A stretch of DNA of 62,307 bases, taken from positions 1 through 62,307 of the forward strand of contig NZ_LRFH01000006.1 in NCBI RefSeq assembly GCF_001641825.1, in the 5' to 3' direction. Positions 16,288 to 24,900 of this stretch are shown in pieces. This DNA comes from Guyparkeria sp. WRN-7. Lineage in GTDB: Bacteria; Pseudomonadota; Gammaproteobacteria; Halothiobacillales; Halothiobacillaceae. Position 1 is the first letter of the stretch, and every line of letters begins with the position of its first letter. The translations under genes and the position numbers were made by a program. The notes under the pieces were generated by a model, which made no database searches, was not told where the DNA came from, and worked only from the letters and a program-made list of their open reading frames with translations.

Positions 16288-17523
16288 TCACTGGTCCAGC
16301 GCGCGGATGGTGTGCCGCGCCCGCCATAGCAGCCACAGGCCGGGCAGAGCGGCGAAGAAGGTGAGAATGAAGAAGATGGTCCAGTCGACCGCCTCGACGA
16401 TGAAGCCGGCCGTCGGGCCGAGATAGATGCGCCCCAGCGAAGCGATCGCCGAGAGCAGCGCGTACTGCGTCGCCGAGTACTTGCGGTCGCACAGGGACAT
16501 CAGCAGTGCGACAAAGGCGGCCGTGCCCAGGCCGCCGGCAAAATGCTCCAGCGAGACCACCGCCACCATCAACCCATAGGCGTTCCACTCGTACAGCCAG
16601 GCGTAGCCGAGGTTGGTCACTGCCTGCAGCACGCCGAACAGCATCAGTGCCCGGTAGAGCCCCAGTCGCACCATCCACAGCCCGCCGAACAATCCGCCGA
16701 TGATGGTCACGATCAGCCCGGCGCCGTTGTTGATCAGTCCCACGTCGGTCGCGGTGAAGCCCGCGCCGCGGATCAGGAACGCCGTGGTCAGCGTGCCGGC
16801 GAAGGCATCGCCGAATTTGTAGAGGATTACCAGCAGGATCAGCATCCACGCCTCGGGGCGGCTGAAGAAGGCCTTCATCGGCCCGACCACCGCCGCGCCC
16901 AGCGTTTGCGGCGCGAGGTCCCGCGTGTCGCGTTCCGGGGCGAACCAGGCGGTGATAAAGCCCACGCCCATCAGCGCGGCCATGATCGCGTAGGTAATCG
17001 GCCAGCCGATGTGATCGCCCATGATCAGGGCGAGCGAGCCGGCCACCAGCATGCCGATGCGGTAGGTCATGACGAACACCGCCGCGCCCAGGCCGCGCTC
17101 CGGCGCGTCCAGCGTGTCCGTTCGCCACGCGTCGATCGCGATGTCCTGTGTGGCGGAGAAGAACGCCACCAGCAGCGCGAAGATCGCGATCTGCCAGATC
17201 TGCGTCTGCGGGTCGCTCAACGCCAGCCCCAGCAACCCCGCGGCGATCAGCGACTGGGTCAGCAGCATCCAGCCGCGCCGGCGGGCGAAGTAAGCGACCG
17301 ACCACCGGTCGAGGATCGGCGCCCACAAAAACTTCACCGTGTAGGGCAGGCCGACCAGCGCGAACAGGCCGATCGTCTTGAGATCGATGTCCTCCATCGT
17401 CAGCCACGCCTGCAGCGTGCCGGAGGTCAGCAGCAACGGCAGACCGGAGGAGAAGCCGAGGAATAGGACGGCCAGCTGCTTCGGCGAGGTGGCGACGGCG
17501 CGGATGCGTTGCAGTCGGGTCAC
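16288..17523 (-). CDS. ampG: AmpG-type muropeptide permease (MFS)
   Basis: 411 residues with about 12-14 membrane helices. AmpG imports GlcNAc-anhydroMurNAc peptides from the periplasm for recycling. Family-typical stretches are LFLGFSSGLPLLLTSGTLQAWL near the N-terminus, GLPYTVKFLWAPILDRW and FSATQDIAIDAWRTD. The start is GTG 17523, whose first bases overlap the TGA of the upstream HEFAH gene (GTGA), so the pair is translationally coupled. murU-amgK and mpl elsewhere in the window supply later recycling steps. Confidence 0.9.
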   Translation of the reverse strand: MTRLQRIRAVATSPKQLAVLFLGFSSGLPLLLTSGTLQAWLTMEDIDLKTIGLFALVGLPYTVKFLWAPILDRWSVAYFARRRGWMLLTQSLIAAGLLGLALSDPQTQIWQIAIFALLVAFFSATQDIAIDAWRTDTLDAPERGLGAAVFVMTYRIGMLVAGSLALIMGDHIGWPITYAIMAALMGVGFITAWFAPERDTRDLAPQTLGAAVVGPMKAFFSRPEAWMLILLVILYKFGDAFAGTLTTAFLIRGAGFTATDVGLINNGAGLIVTIIGGLFGGLWMVRLGLYRALMLFGVLQAVTNLGYAWLYEWNAYGLMVAVVSLEHFAGGLGTAAFVALLMSLCDRKYSATQYALLSAIASLGRIYLGPTAGFIVEAVDWTIFFILTFFAALPGLWLLWRARHTIRALDQ

Positions 17524-18089
17524 GAATGGCCTCGGATGCGAAAGGTGGGTGTCGGTCCGGTTTCCGGGCAGTGGATCAGGTCGTGCCGTGCCAGCCAGTC
17601 GATGGCCCGGTCGGCATCGTCACGGAACCAGTCGGCCGGCGCGCCGACCCGGAAGACGTAGCCCCAGGCCTGCATATCGGCCAGCGCCCGCTCGCGATCG
17701 AACCCGTCGAGATGATCGGCCATCAGGATCTGCAGATAGCAGACCGCCTCCTCCTCGATGTCGTCGCTGCCCGCATCCGTGTGTGCCGTCGCCCGCCGCT
17801 CGGCATCCATGCACACCAAGTGCGCGAACTCATGCAGGGCCGAATGCACCGCCGTATCCGGGCGGACATACAACGTCTCGCCGATCAGTCCCGCCTCGTC
17901 GTCGCCCCAGAAACTCCCGGGAATCGACTCGCCGGCAGTCACCCAGACCAGGGCCAACCCGAATCGTTCCACCAGTGCTTCCAATGCCCCCTGCGGCAAC
18001 TCGCCCACGCGCAGCACCGCCGTCTCGTCGACGACGAGATCCTCGGGCAGTGCGGTAAAGCCGGGCTTGATCGAATCGCTGACGGACAT
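17520..18089 (-). CDS. Uncharacterised protein with HExxH metallopeptidase-like motif
   Basis: About 189 residues, no signal peptide. SALHEFAHLVCMD near residue 87 is an HExxH motif, and a Glu-rich segment (DDIEEEAVCYLQILMADHL, about 110-130) downstream could supply the third zinc ligand, as in gluzincin-like or ImmA-type folds. The C-terminus has a possible DNA- or protein-binding helix pair (DADRAIDWLARHDLI). The family was not recognised with certainty. It precedes and overlaps ampG, so the two are co-expressed. ATG 18089 is preferred over GTG 18107; neither has an obvious RBS. Confidence 0.6.
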   Translation of the reverse strand: MSVSDSIKPGFTALPEDLVVDETAVLRVGELPQGALEALVERFGLALVWVTAGESIPGSFWGDDEAGLIGETLYVRPDTAVHSALHEFAHLVCMDAERRATAHTDAGSDDIEEEAVCYLQILMADHLDGFDRERALADMQAWGYVFRVGAPADWFRDDADRAIDWLARHDLIHCPETGPTPTFRIRGHS

Positions 18090-18152
18090 GGGCGGGCATT
18101 GTGCCACGAGTGTCGCCGCGTGCTTTCCGACGTTGGGGAAAGCCGTCGAACG

Positions 18153-18854
18153 TCAGGTCATGCCCATTTCCGTCAACGCCAGCTGGTAGCAGCGATCGAC
18201 GATATCGTGAGCCGCTTCGTTGACCTGTGCGTAATCGTCCGCCCGCCACTGGTCGAGGGGCATCTTCCGGTCGAACGTGCCGGAGCAATCGATCGTCTTC
18301 AGGCGGCGAGCCTGTTCGTCCGTTTTCGTCGACTCGGTCACGTGAACGTCGATGTCGTAGTCAAGCCGGTAATCGCTGCTGGTAAGAAACGACTCGTAAC
18401 CCAGCTCCCACTTCGCGGCATTCACCGCGATAGCGACTCCGCCGCTTTCGGATGGTGCCTCGTTCTGTGCGAAATATCGGGCCAGACGGTGGGCCAGTGC
18501 CCGATCGATGCCGGTGCCCGCCTGGATCAGTTCGGTCTCGGGCAGGGTGCGCGCCATTTGCGTGCCCAACTCGGATGCGATGGCGTGATTGGCCTGCATG
18601 CCCTGCATCGTATTGGCGCCGCCCATGTTGGCGGCAGCGGTCGCCGCCATGCTCGCGATGACGGTGTTGGCCACGGCCCGCCCCTTGGTGCGCTCGGCCA
18701 GCGCGACCGGTTGTTCCGGTGGCTTAACGTTGACCGCTTGGGAAAGCAGGGCCGAGCGCACCTCGGCGGTGGAGGCCTGCTGCTCGGGCATGCTGGCGCA
18801 GGCGGTCAGGGACAGCGCAGCCACTGCGATGGGAAAGGTCTTCCGTGTGTTCAT
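18153..18854 (-). CDS. Putative lipoprotein, function unknown
   Basis: 233 residues. Signal peptide with lipobox LTAC (LSLTACASMPEQ), so lipid-anchored after Cys. The mature part has an Ala-rich segment (AVANTVIASMAATAAANMGG) that could be a second membrane-interacting helix and later a DYRLDYDIDVHVTES beta-rich stretch with one Cys pair (DCSGTF, DRCYQL). Start 18854 is supported by AGGAAGAG 9 bases upstream; a longer frame to 18902 lacks the lipobox spacing. No family recognised. It ends the run of small exported proteins behind the cdiBA locus. Confidence 0.7.
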   Translation of the reverse strand: MNTRKTFPIAVAALSLTACASMPEQQASTAEVRSALLSQAVNVKPPEQPVALAERTKGRAVANTVIASMAATAAANMGGANTMQGMQANHAIASELGTQMARTLPETELIQAGTGIDRALAHRLARYFAQNEAPSESGGVAIAVNAAKWELGYESFLTSSDYRLDYDIDVHVTESTKTDEQARRLKTIDCSGTFDRKMPLDQWRADDYAQVNEAAHDIVDRCYQLALTEMGMT

Positions 18855-18960
18855 GTTGTTCTCTTCCTGATTGAGAAACTGTGCGTTGGTGTTGGCAAGC
18901 ACGCATCGGGTCCGGGTGAGAGCAGTGGTCCTTGCCGTGTGTCGTCCCGCGAATCAAGGG

Positions 18961-19662
18961 CTACAGCCGATACCGGAGCGAAAGTGAGAGCTCGTGAGTG
19001 CGAATGTCGGTATTCAGGGGGAAATTCAGCTGCAGGTCGCCATCACGCTCGGACGCATTGATGCTGGACTCCGCCTCGCCGTAGTCGGCATAGGCATAGG
19101 AGACATCCAGGGAGAGCTGCTCGCTGATCGGGTAGGTGGCACCCAAAAGCGCCTTCCAGGCGAATCCACCGCTGGTGTTGCTGTCGATCCGGGCGCTGTC
19201 GTTCGTGATGGTGAAGCGCCCCATGTCGTGTCGAGCGTAGCCAGCACCGACGCCGACGTACGGGTCGAGTGGCCAGGACGTATCCAGCACGGCGGCCAGG
19301 TCCACGAGGCCGAGGACCATGATCGCGGTCGTGTCCAGTTCGGTTCGCCCGACCTCGCCGGAAGGGCTGCCGTCGTCTTCGTAGGTGCCGCTGAGGTCGA
19401 GTCCTCCGATGTGGTTCAGGGAAAGCTCCGTATCAAGCCAGTCGGTCAGTCGATAGCCGATACCCAGCTGATAGGCGAGCGAGCCACTGGCATCGAACGC
19501 CACACGGTCGGGCGGATCGGCGAGGTCGCCGATGGTGGCCGTCTGTTCCTTGCTATGTGCCCAGCCGATACCGGCCTTGAGGTAGATGTCGTTCACCGCG
19601 AAGGCGGGATTGGCGGTGACGATTGCGATCGCCGTCAGTAGAGACAGTGGCAGTTTGTTCAT
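18961..19662 (-). CDS. Outer-membrane beta-barrel protein (OmpW/Opacity-like porin fold)
   Basis: 233 residues. Signal peptide ending in NPAFA, then alternating beta strands with aromatic girdles: IYLKAGIGWAH, YQLGIGYRLTDWLDTELSLNHIGG, PYVGVGAGYARHDMG, WKALLGATYPISEQLSLDVSYAYADYG and the final HELSLSLRYRL ending near a hydrophobic residue, as barrel-assembly signals do. About eight strands, like OmpA-type small barrels. ATG 19662 follows AAGGAG by 6 bases. It may be a structural or adhesion protein; no specific function seen. Confidence 0.8.
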   Translation of the reverse strand: MNKLPLSLLTAIAIVTANPAFAVNDIYLKAGIGWAHSKEQTATIGDLADPPDRVAFDASGSLAYQLGIGYRLTDWLDTELSLNHIGGLDLSGTYEDDGSPSGEVGRTELDTTAIMVLGLVDLAAVLDTSWPLDPYVGVGAGYARHDMGRFTITNDSARIDSNTSGGFAWKALLGATYPISEQLSLDVSYAYADYGEAESSINASERDGDLQLNFPLNTDIRTHELSLSLRYRL

Positions 19663-19798
19663 CAATCACTCCTTGATCGATTGCTAGAGGGGAACACGCG
19701 CGCCTGACGCCCAGTTGCCTAAGGCATGGCTTGGCGCCGGGCTCGTGCCCGTGAAGAAGAGGGCGCGCCGCTTGTCGGGCGTGGTAGGGAGGGCGGCG

Positions 19799-20245
19799 TC
19801 AGCCGCCTGAGCGCGTGGGAACGAGCTCGAATCCGCGCGACGCGGCGAGGGTGCGCAGCTCGTCTGCCTTCGCGTCACTCGCGGCGAGGCAGACCTCGCG
19901 CCCAGCCGTCGCTTCGGGAAGAGGCTTCAGTGCCGCTCGCAGCAGGGCCGTGTTGTTGGCTTCATTCCTGCCGAAGACGAGCACAGGACGTCCCTGCCGA
20001 TTGCTTAACGCCGCGATCAGTTGTTCCGCCGCCGGGGACTTGCCGGCGAGGCCGTTGACGATGGCGTTGGATAGCGGGTTGTTCGCCACCGGAGCCTCGA
20101 CCAGCAATAGGTCTTTCTTGCTATCTACCTGGGCCAGGCAGGCCGACAGGTCGTCTTTCATCGAATGGCTGGGGTGAGTGGTGCCGGCGGTGGTGCAGCC
20201 GCTGGCGAGCGCGGCAAGTGCGAGGCAAGCAAGGGGCTTCTTCAT
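19799..20245 (-). CDS. Putative lipoprotein, function unknown
   Basis: 148 residues. Lipobox LASGC in MKKPLACLALAALASGCTTAG. The mature part looks like a small alpha/beta domain: LLLVEAPVANNPLSNAIVNGLAG, then RPVLVFGRNEANNTALLRAALKPL and a closing strand. It may bind a ligand or partner, but no family was recognised. ATG 20245 has AAGGAG 8 bases upstream; a GTG at 20254 abuts that RBS and is less likely. The leader resembles those of the neighbouring lipoprotein genes (TCCTTTGAACG versus TCCTTGAACG), hinting at shared origin of the 5' regions. Confidence 0.7.
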   Translation of the reverse strand: MKKPLACLALAALASGCTTAGTTHPSHSMKDDLSACLAQVDSKKDLLLVEAPVANNPLSNAIVNGLAGKSPAAEQLIAALSNRQGRPVLVFGRNEANNTALLRAALKPLPEATAGREVCLAASDAKADELRTLAASRGFELVPTRSGG

Positions 20246-20282
20246 CAGGTTCACTCCTTTGAACGATGGATTGTGCTGCCAG

Positions 20283-20552
20283 TCAACGACAGCGGTGCGG
20301 GCTCTCCGAGGGATGCTGTTCCCCGGTCTCGAGATCGATGGTGATCAGGGTGGCGTCCGGATGGGACATGCACAGGGCGTTGCGCACGGTGTAGACGTGA
20401 CGGCCCTCCGCATACCAGACGATGTTCGGATCCAGTCGTTTGCCGGTCTGGTCCTAGGCCTGGATTTCGTAGTTGCCCGACATCGTCAGGCAGCCGGAAA
20501 GCAGTGCCCCGCCGCTCACCAGGAGGGCAAAGGTCAGTAGTCGTTTTGGCAT
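20283..20552 (-). pseudogene. Small lipoprotein gene interrupted by an in-frame amber codon
   Basis: Reading the minus strand from ATG 20552 gives a lipoprotein signal peptide with lipobox LLSGC, eleven further residues, then TAG at 20456-20454 (codon 33), and then 56 more codons in the same frame to TGA at 20285-20283. The downstream part (VWYAEGRHVYTVRNALCMSHPDATL, ending HRCR) looks like normal coding sequence with two Cys. A single base change would restore an 89-residue lipoprotein. Either a recent nonsense mutation or a sequencing error. The leader contains AAGGA and is nearly identical to that of the lipoprotein gene at 20995. Confidence 0.75.
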
Positions 20553-20557
20553 GGTCG

Positions 20558-21027
20558 TTCGTTCCTTGAACGGGTTTGTGACTGAAATGCTCGGTGGGAA
20601 AGGCAAACGCCGAAGCGGCCGAAAGCGAGGCAGGGGTCTCTTAAGCTACGTTTCTCCTTGCTCTACAAATGTCATTTGTTTAGTGATTGGCATGATGGAA
20701 GGGGCTGGTAGGGCTTGTGATCACAACGACTCATTCCTTTCACTTCATCGATGAATTTATATCCTTTCTCAAGCATGCATTCGTCGACCCTGTGCTGCTG
20801 TTCGATGGTCCACGTGGCTTCTCTGTAGCCGCACGCTTTCAGGTCCTGTTTTGTCTGTGGGGTGGACGCGCCTGATTTGCTCCAACGCTCGTACTGGCTC
20901 GGTGATGGTTTGTCGATATTTTGCAGACCGCATCCGGCGCTCATTGCTAATGCAACTGTGCATGTGAGTGTGATTGTTGTTCCGGCTGACTGCATGCTAG
21001 TTCGCTCCTTGAACGGGTCTGTGACTG
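20558..21027 (-). repeat. Duplicated leader sequences of lipoprotein genes (direct repeat, two 27-base copies)
   Basis: Positions 20558-20584 and 21001-21027 are 25/27 identical (TTCGTTCCTTGAACGGGTTT and TTCGCTCCTTGAACGGGTCT plus GTGACTG). On the minus strand each copy holds the Shine-Dalgarno AAGGA just before a lipoprotein ATG. The span given covers both copies. This shows that the 5' regions were copied along with, or exchanged between, gene cassettes. Confidence 0.8.
20672..20995 (-). CDS. Small lipoprotein, paralogue 3 of the cdiA-adjacent set
   Basis: 107 residues. Signal peptide with lipobox SAGC, then NIDKPSPSQYERWSK, a conserved CMLEKGYKFID block and C-terminal PSCQSLNK. It shares with the next two upstream genes the pattern D-x-P-x-P-x4-E-x-W, K-x2-D-[IL]-x2-C, C-M-L-x-K-G-Y-x-F and a final Cys. 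The ending is the same as that of paralogue 2 apart from one residue. The RBS AAGGAG is 9 bases before ATG 20995. AT-rich composition. Proposed as an orphan or accessory immunity lipoprotein for the toxin end of the cdiA-like gene; no direct evidence. Confidence 0.75.
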   Translation of the reverse strand: MQSAGTTITLTCTVALAMSAGCGLQNIDKPSPSQYERWSKSGASTPQTKQDLKACGYREATWTIEQQHRVDECMLEKGYKFIDEVKGMSRCDHKPYQPLPSCQSLNK

Positions 21028-21107
21028 CAACCCTAGATGGTTAAGGAAAGGCGGAAGAGGAGGGTGAGGAAAATATTATTAGGACAATCGCTCCTGCTCT
21101 CCGGATG

Positions 21108-21476
21108 TCATTCATTCAGTGATTGGCATGACGGGAGTTTGATCATTCTCGGTGTGTCGCATTTGTGCCGACCTCGAACTGGGTCGATGAATTCGTATCC
21201 TTTGCGCAACATGCACTCATCTAAGTGGCGCAAATGCTCGAATGAGGCAATTGCCTCCGGGCTGCACTCACGCAGGTCTTGCTGTTTTGAGTAAACGGTT
21301 TCGTCTGGTTTATGCCAACGCTCATTTTCAGTGGGCGCTGGGTCGTCAATTTCGTGCCAACCGCACCCCGCGCAGGCTGCTGTAAAAACAAATATTGCTA
21401 ACTTGTTCGCCGCCACGCGGGGTGTGTTATTTATTGTGTTTTTCTTTTTTTTGTTTGGCATTTTAGGTTGAGTCAT
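21108..21476 (-). CDS. Small lipoprotein, paralogue 2 of the cdiA-adjacent set
   Basis: 122 residues. A Lys-rich n-region (NKKKKNT) precedes a hydrophobic core and lipobox CAGC. Mature part: IDDPAPTENERWHKPD, KQQDLRECSPEA, DECMLRKGYEFIDPV and PSCQSLNE. Five Cys in conserved places suggest two disulfides plus the lipidated Cys, i.e. a periplasm-facing domain. The start lies 6 bases after the stop of paralogue 1, so translation is probably coupled; no independent RBS is clear. ATG five codons later is possible. Function inferred from position only. Confidence 0.75.
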   Translation of the reverse strand: MTQPKMPNKKKKNTINNTPRVAANKLAIFVFTAACAGCGWHEIDDPAPTENERWHKPDETVYSKQQDLRECSPEAIASFEHLRHLDECMLRKGYEFIDPVRGRHKCDTPRMIKLPSCQSLNE

Positions 21477-21482
21477 GTGTTT

Positions 21483-21911
21483 CTAAGGGGGTGTTCGCAT
21501 GAATTTGTCTGGATCGACCTTATGGTTGTTCCTCCAGATCAACTCTCCACTCTTCTTTTTGATTATATTTCCCCGATGGTAGTGGCAGGCAATTGTTTTC
21601 CAGAATGTCCCGCCTCTTGTGCACCAAGGCCGGCCGGATGGGTTGTTTTTGAATTCATATCCTTTTCTGAGCATGCAGTAGTCTGTATAGCTGAAGTAAA
21701 GAGAGAAGTTTGCGTTAGGGTGGAGCGACTGCCCTTTTTTGGAGCAGGATGTGATGTCTGATTTTGTCTTTGCGCTAGTTGAGGTCGGCTTTTCCCAAAG
21801 CTCGGTTCTTGATGGGAGCGGTTTGTCCATATAGGTTATTACGCAACCGGAAAGCCCTGCCGTAATGCTTACGGCAATAATAAATTTTCTGGGGTTTGGC
21901 ATGCTAATCAT
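21483..21911 (-). CDS. Small lipoprotein, paralogue 1; overlaps cdiA-like gene (candidate immunity protein)
   Basis: 142 residues. Lipobox LSGC after MPNPRKFIIAVSITAG, then YMDKPLPSRTELWEKP, KSDITSCSKK, DYCMLRKGYEF and further Cys. The C-terminus is about 30 residues longer than in the other paralogues and is basic (KKKSGELIWRNNHK). ATG 21911 overlaps the last codons of the cdiA-like gene by 8 bases; ATG 21902 is an alternative directly behind its stop. In cdiBA systems the gene at this place encodes the cognate immunity protein. A lipoprotein would protect at the periplasmic face, which suits a membrane-acting toxin. This is inference. Confidence 0.75.
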   Translation of the reverse strand: MISMPNPRKFIIAVSITAGLSGCVITYMDKPLPSRTELWEKPTSTSAKTKSDITSCSKKGQSLHPNANFSLYFSYTDYCMLRKGYEFKNNPSGRPWCTRGGTFWKTIACHYHRGNIIKKKSGELIWRNNHKVDPDKFMRTPP

Positions 21912-24900
21912 CTCGGCTTGAGCTTGGATAGACGAGGATTGGTTGTCCGATTTGACCAGCCCCCCATACCCTGTCTGTCTGTCTTCTCATAGGGCTTTCG
22001 CTGCCATCGGTCAAAAATTTAGGAGGGAGGTCCTTGAAGTAGGCCCCATGTGCATCGCCTAGCGCGGCAGGCTTTCCGCCCGATGGTGGGTTGGCTCCAA
22101 AAATGATTCCTATGAGATCACTTTGATGGGTGTTTTGCCGGACCTCCCCCATGCCACGAGTGACGGTATCGATCCTATCTGCCATGCGCTGTGCGTTTGC
22201 GGCGGCTCCGTTGAAAAGAACGCTGCGCACGGGTGTGCTGGTCTCGCCGGCGGCTTCTTGCAGCCGGGTGGCATTGCTGGCCGTGAGACTGCCGCGGCTG
22301 TGATTGATCTCCACTATGTGGAGCAGCTGCTCACCAGTCCGAGCCGCTCTTTCATTATGCCGCTCGACGGCCTCCCTAATGTCCACGTTGGCATGAGAGG
22401 AATTGCTTGCGCCGAAAAGCCATGTCCAACCCGTGAATGCCCGGATCTTGTCGAGTGATGCATAGGCGGACTCGGCCAGCATGTTGGATGTTTCTGGGTT
22501 CATGATGGTGTAGATGCCGGTGTCCAGGGCCGCCTCACCGTGCTGTTTTACGGCGTTGCGTAATGCCTCTTCTTTGCTATTGAAGATGCCGTGGTTGAAG
22601 AGGTACACGGCTCCGTCCTCGTCATGGGCGAAGTCGTGATTGCTCAAGTCCGTAACAATTTCTGGTTCACAGCCCCTTTGAGACTCATCGCACGCTTTCT
22701 GCAGGGCGGCTTTCTTTTCGGCATCATCCGATGCGTAAACCCGATCGCCTATCGCATTCGTGGCTTGCTCGTAGAAGAGATTCTTGAGTTCGCTATTAGC
22801 TTTTGCAGCCTCATGCATGGCCTTGGCATCTTGTGGCGTGGCGGCAACATGGGTGTTTTCTGTCTGGTGCAAGAGCGAGGACGCGGTCTCGTCGGCACTG
22901 ATGCCCGCTCGAGATTCTTGGGCCTGTTTGTCCGCAACAATCAGCAGCCCCTCCTCAATGGCGGAGCGTGTGTAGGCGTTTGACTCGCTTGAGTGGTGGG
23001 CATCTCGCGATGTGTTGGCGAGAAGAGCCTTGGCCAAACCATACCTTCCTTGCGTGACCATATCGCTCGAGAGTGAGGTCCCGCTGGCCTTGGCGTAGGC
23101 CGATGCCGTGTTCTTCAGGTCCCTCGTGGTGAGGGTGCCTGTGGTCAACCGGTTCTGCTGCGGGTCGGCGGTGCTGGCGATGACGCTGCCGACCAGGTCG
23201 GTGGTGCCGGCGACGTCGAGGTCGAAGCCGCCGTTACCGGCCCGGATGGCGCTTTGTTCGGTGACCGACCGGTAGTTCCCGCGGGCTTCGCTCTCTTCTC
23301 TCGAATACGAGCCCGAGATGTCCCAGCCACCGATCGGAATGCTCGCGCCGATGCTCTGGTTCTGCTGGTCGGCGAGGTAGTCGCTTTCGTCCTGGGCGCT
23401 CGCGATACGGAGCTCGCCGCCGACGTCTGATTGAACCTGTTGCCCGGTCACAACCGCACCCACCAAGGCGGTGTCGTGGCCCGATTGCAGACGAGCGTTC
23501 TGGCCGGCCGCGATGTGGGTCAGACGGTGGGAGCGTTTGCTGGCCCGTGTCTCGCCCTCGCCGCGCGCAGCCGACGCAGTGGCGGAAAAGCCCGCGCCGC
23601 CGGTGCCCAGGTTGACGTCGATGCCCAGGCTGGCCGACCGGCTGTCGTTTTCGCTTTTCTCGTCGCGCCGGGATTCGGCGGCGAGAAGCTTGATGTCGTC
23701 ATCAGCCGAGAGGCTGGCGTTGCCCTCGGCGCGGATGTCGCTGCCGCGAACGACGATGTCGCTTTGCCGGTCCCGGCCCGTTGCCTCGATCCGGACATTC
23801 CCGCCCGCGGTAATCCGCGAGCCGCGGGCCGTGTCTGCGCGACTTTCGGCGAAGTAGCGATTTTCGCTGGTGCCCATGCTGACGGTGACGCTCACGCCGC
23901 CGGCCTGGTCGGCGAGGTTGGCGTCCTCTACGGCGCGACCGGTCTTGATATGGCTGTAGGCATCCATGCCGGCGAGCCCTGCACCGGCGGCCGCCAGTCG
24001 TTTCATGCGGCCGCTGTCGGTATCGTCGGCCGCGCGGGTGATCCGCTGGATGTCCTGCGCGGCGTCGATGACCGGGCTGGTCAGCGCGAGCGTCACGCCG
24101 CTTTGCTCCATCTCGTGCTCGTGACGGCTCCGCGCCGTCTCTCGCGCCTCATTGATCTCGACTCGCCCGGCATGGATGTCGACGTCGCCGGCCGGGGCCA
24201 GCAAGTCACTGCCGGTCTGGCGATAGGTCTCACCGGCCCGGACGTTCACGTCGCCGTCGATGCTGGCCAGCTGCGTCGGTGATGCCGTCTGCTGCATACT
24301 CTCGTCGGCGCGGCTGACGCGCTGATGGCCCAGGGTGACCGACAGGCCGCCATTGGAGAACAGCCCCGAGCGGCTTTTCTCGTGGAAGTGGCGGCGGGTC
24401 TGCCGGTCGCGCTTTGCGAGTAGCTGGATGTCGCCGCCGGCCTCGACCCGCGTGCCGCTATCCGAGATCACCCGGCTGGCCCGCACGGTCACGTCCTCGC
24501 CGGCGGTCAGCGTCACCCGGTCGGCGCCCACGGACGAGGCGATATGTCGCTCGACGGTCCGCGAGTCGAAGCTGCTGCTCACCGAACCGGAGACCAGGCC
24601 ATCGTCCTCGATTCGGTGCGCTTCTTCCCACCGGCGGGTCAGGCGCCCGCTTGCTAGGCGGATGTCGTTTCCTGCGGTCATCGAGACATGGCCGGAGCGG
24701 CTGTCGACCTTGCCGGCGTGTATCGCGATGTCTTCCCCGGCGGTGAGGACAAGATTGTCCCGGGTGTCGATGGTCGTGCCGCGCTCGCGGCTCTGCCCTT
24801 GGGAAAGATGGTTGTCCGCGTTCCAGGCCAGGCGCTCGGTCTCACCTTCGGTCGCGGTGGTCAGGCGCAGGTCGCGGCCAGCGGACAACCTGGTGGTGCC

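Noticed and set aside
21904-22900. Classical VENN-delimited CdiA-CT toxin
   Set aside because: No VENN or similar tetrapeptide was found in the C-terminal region, so the boundary of the toxin module cannot be set that way.
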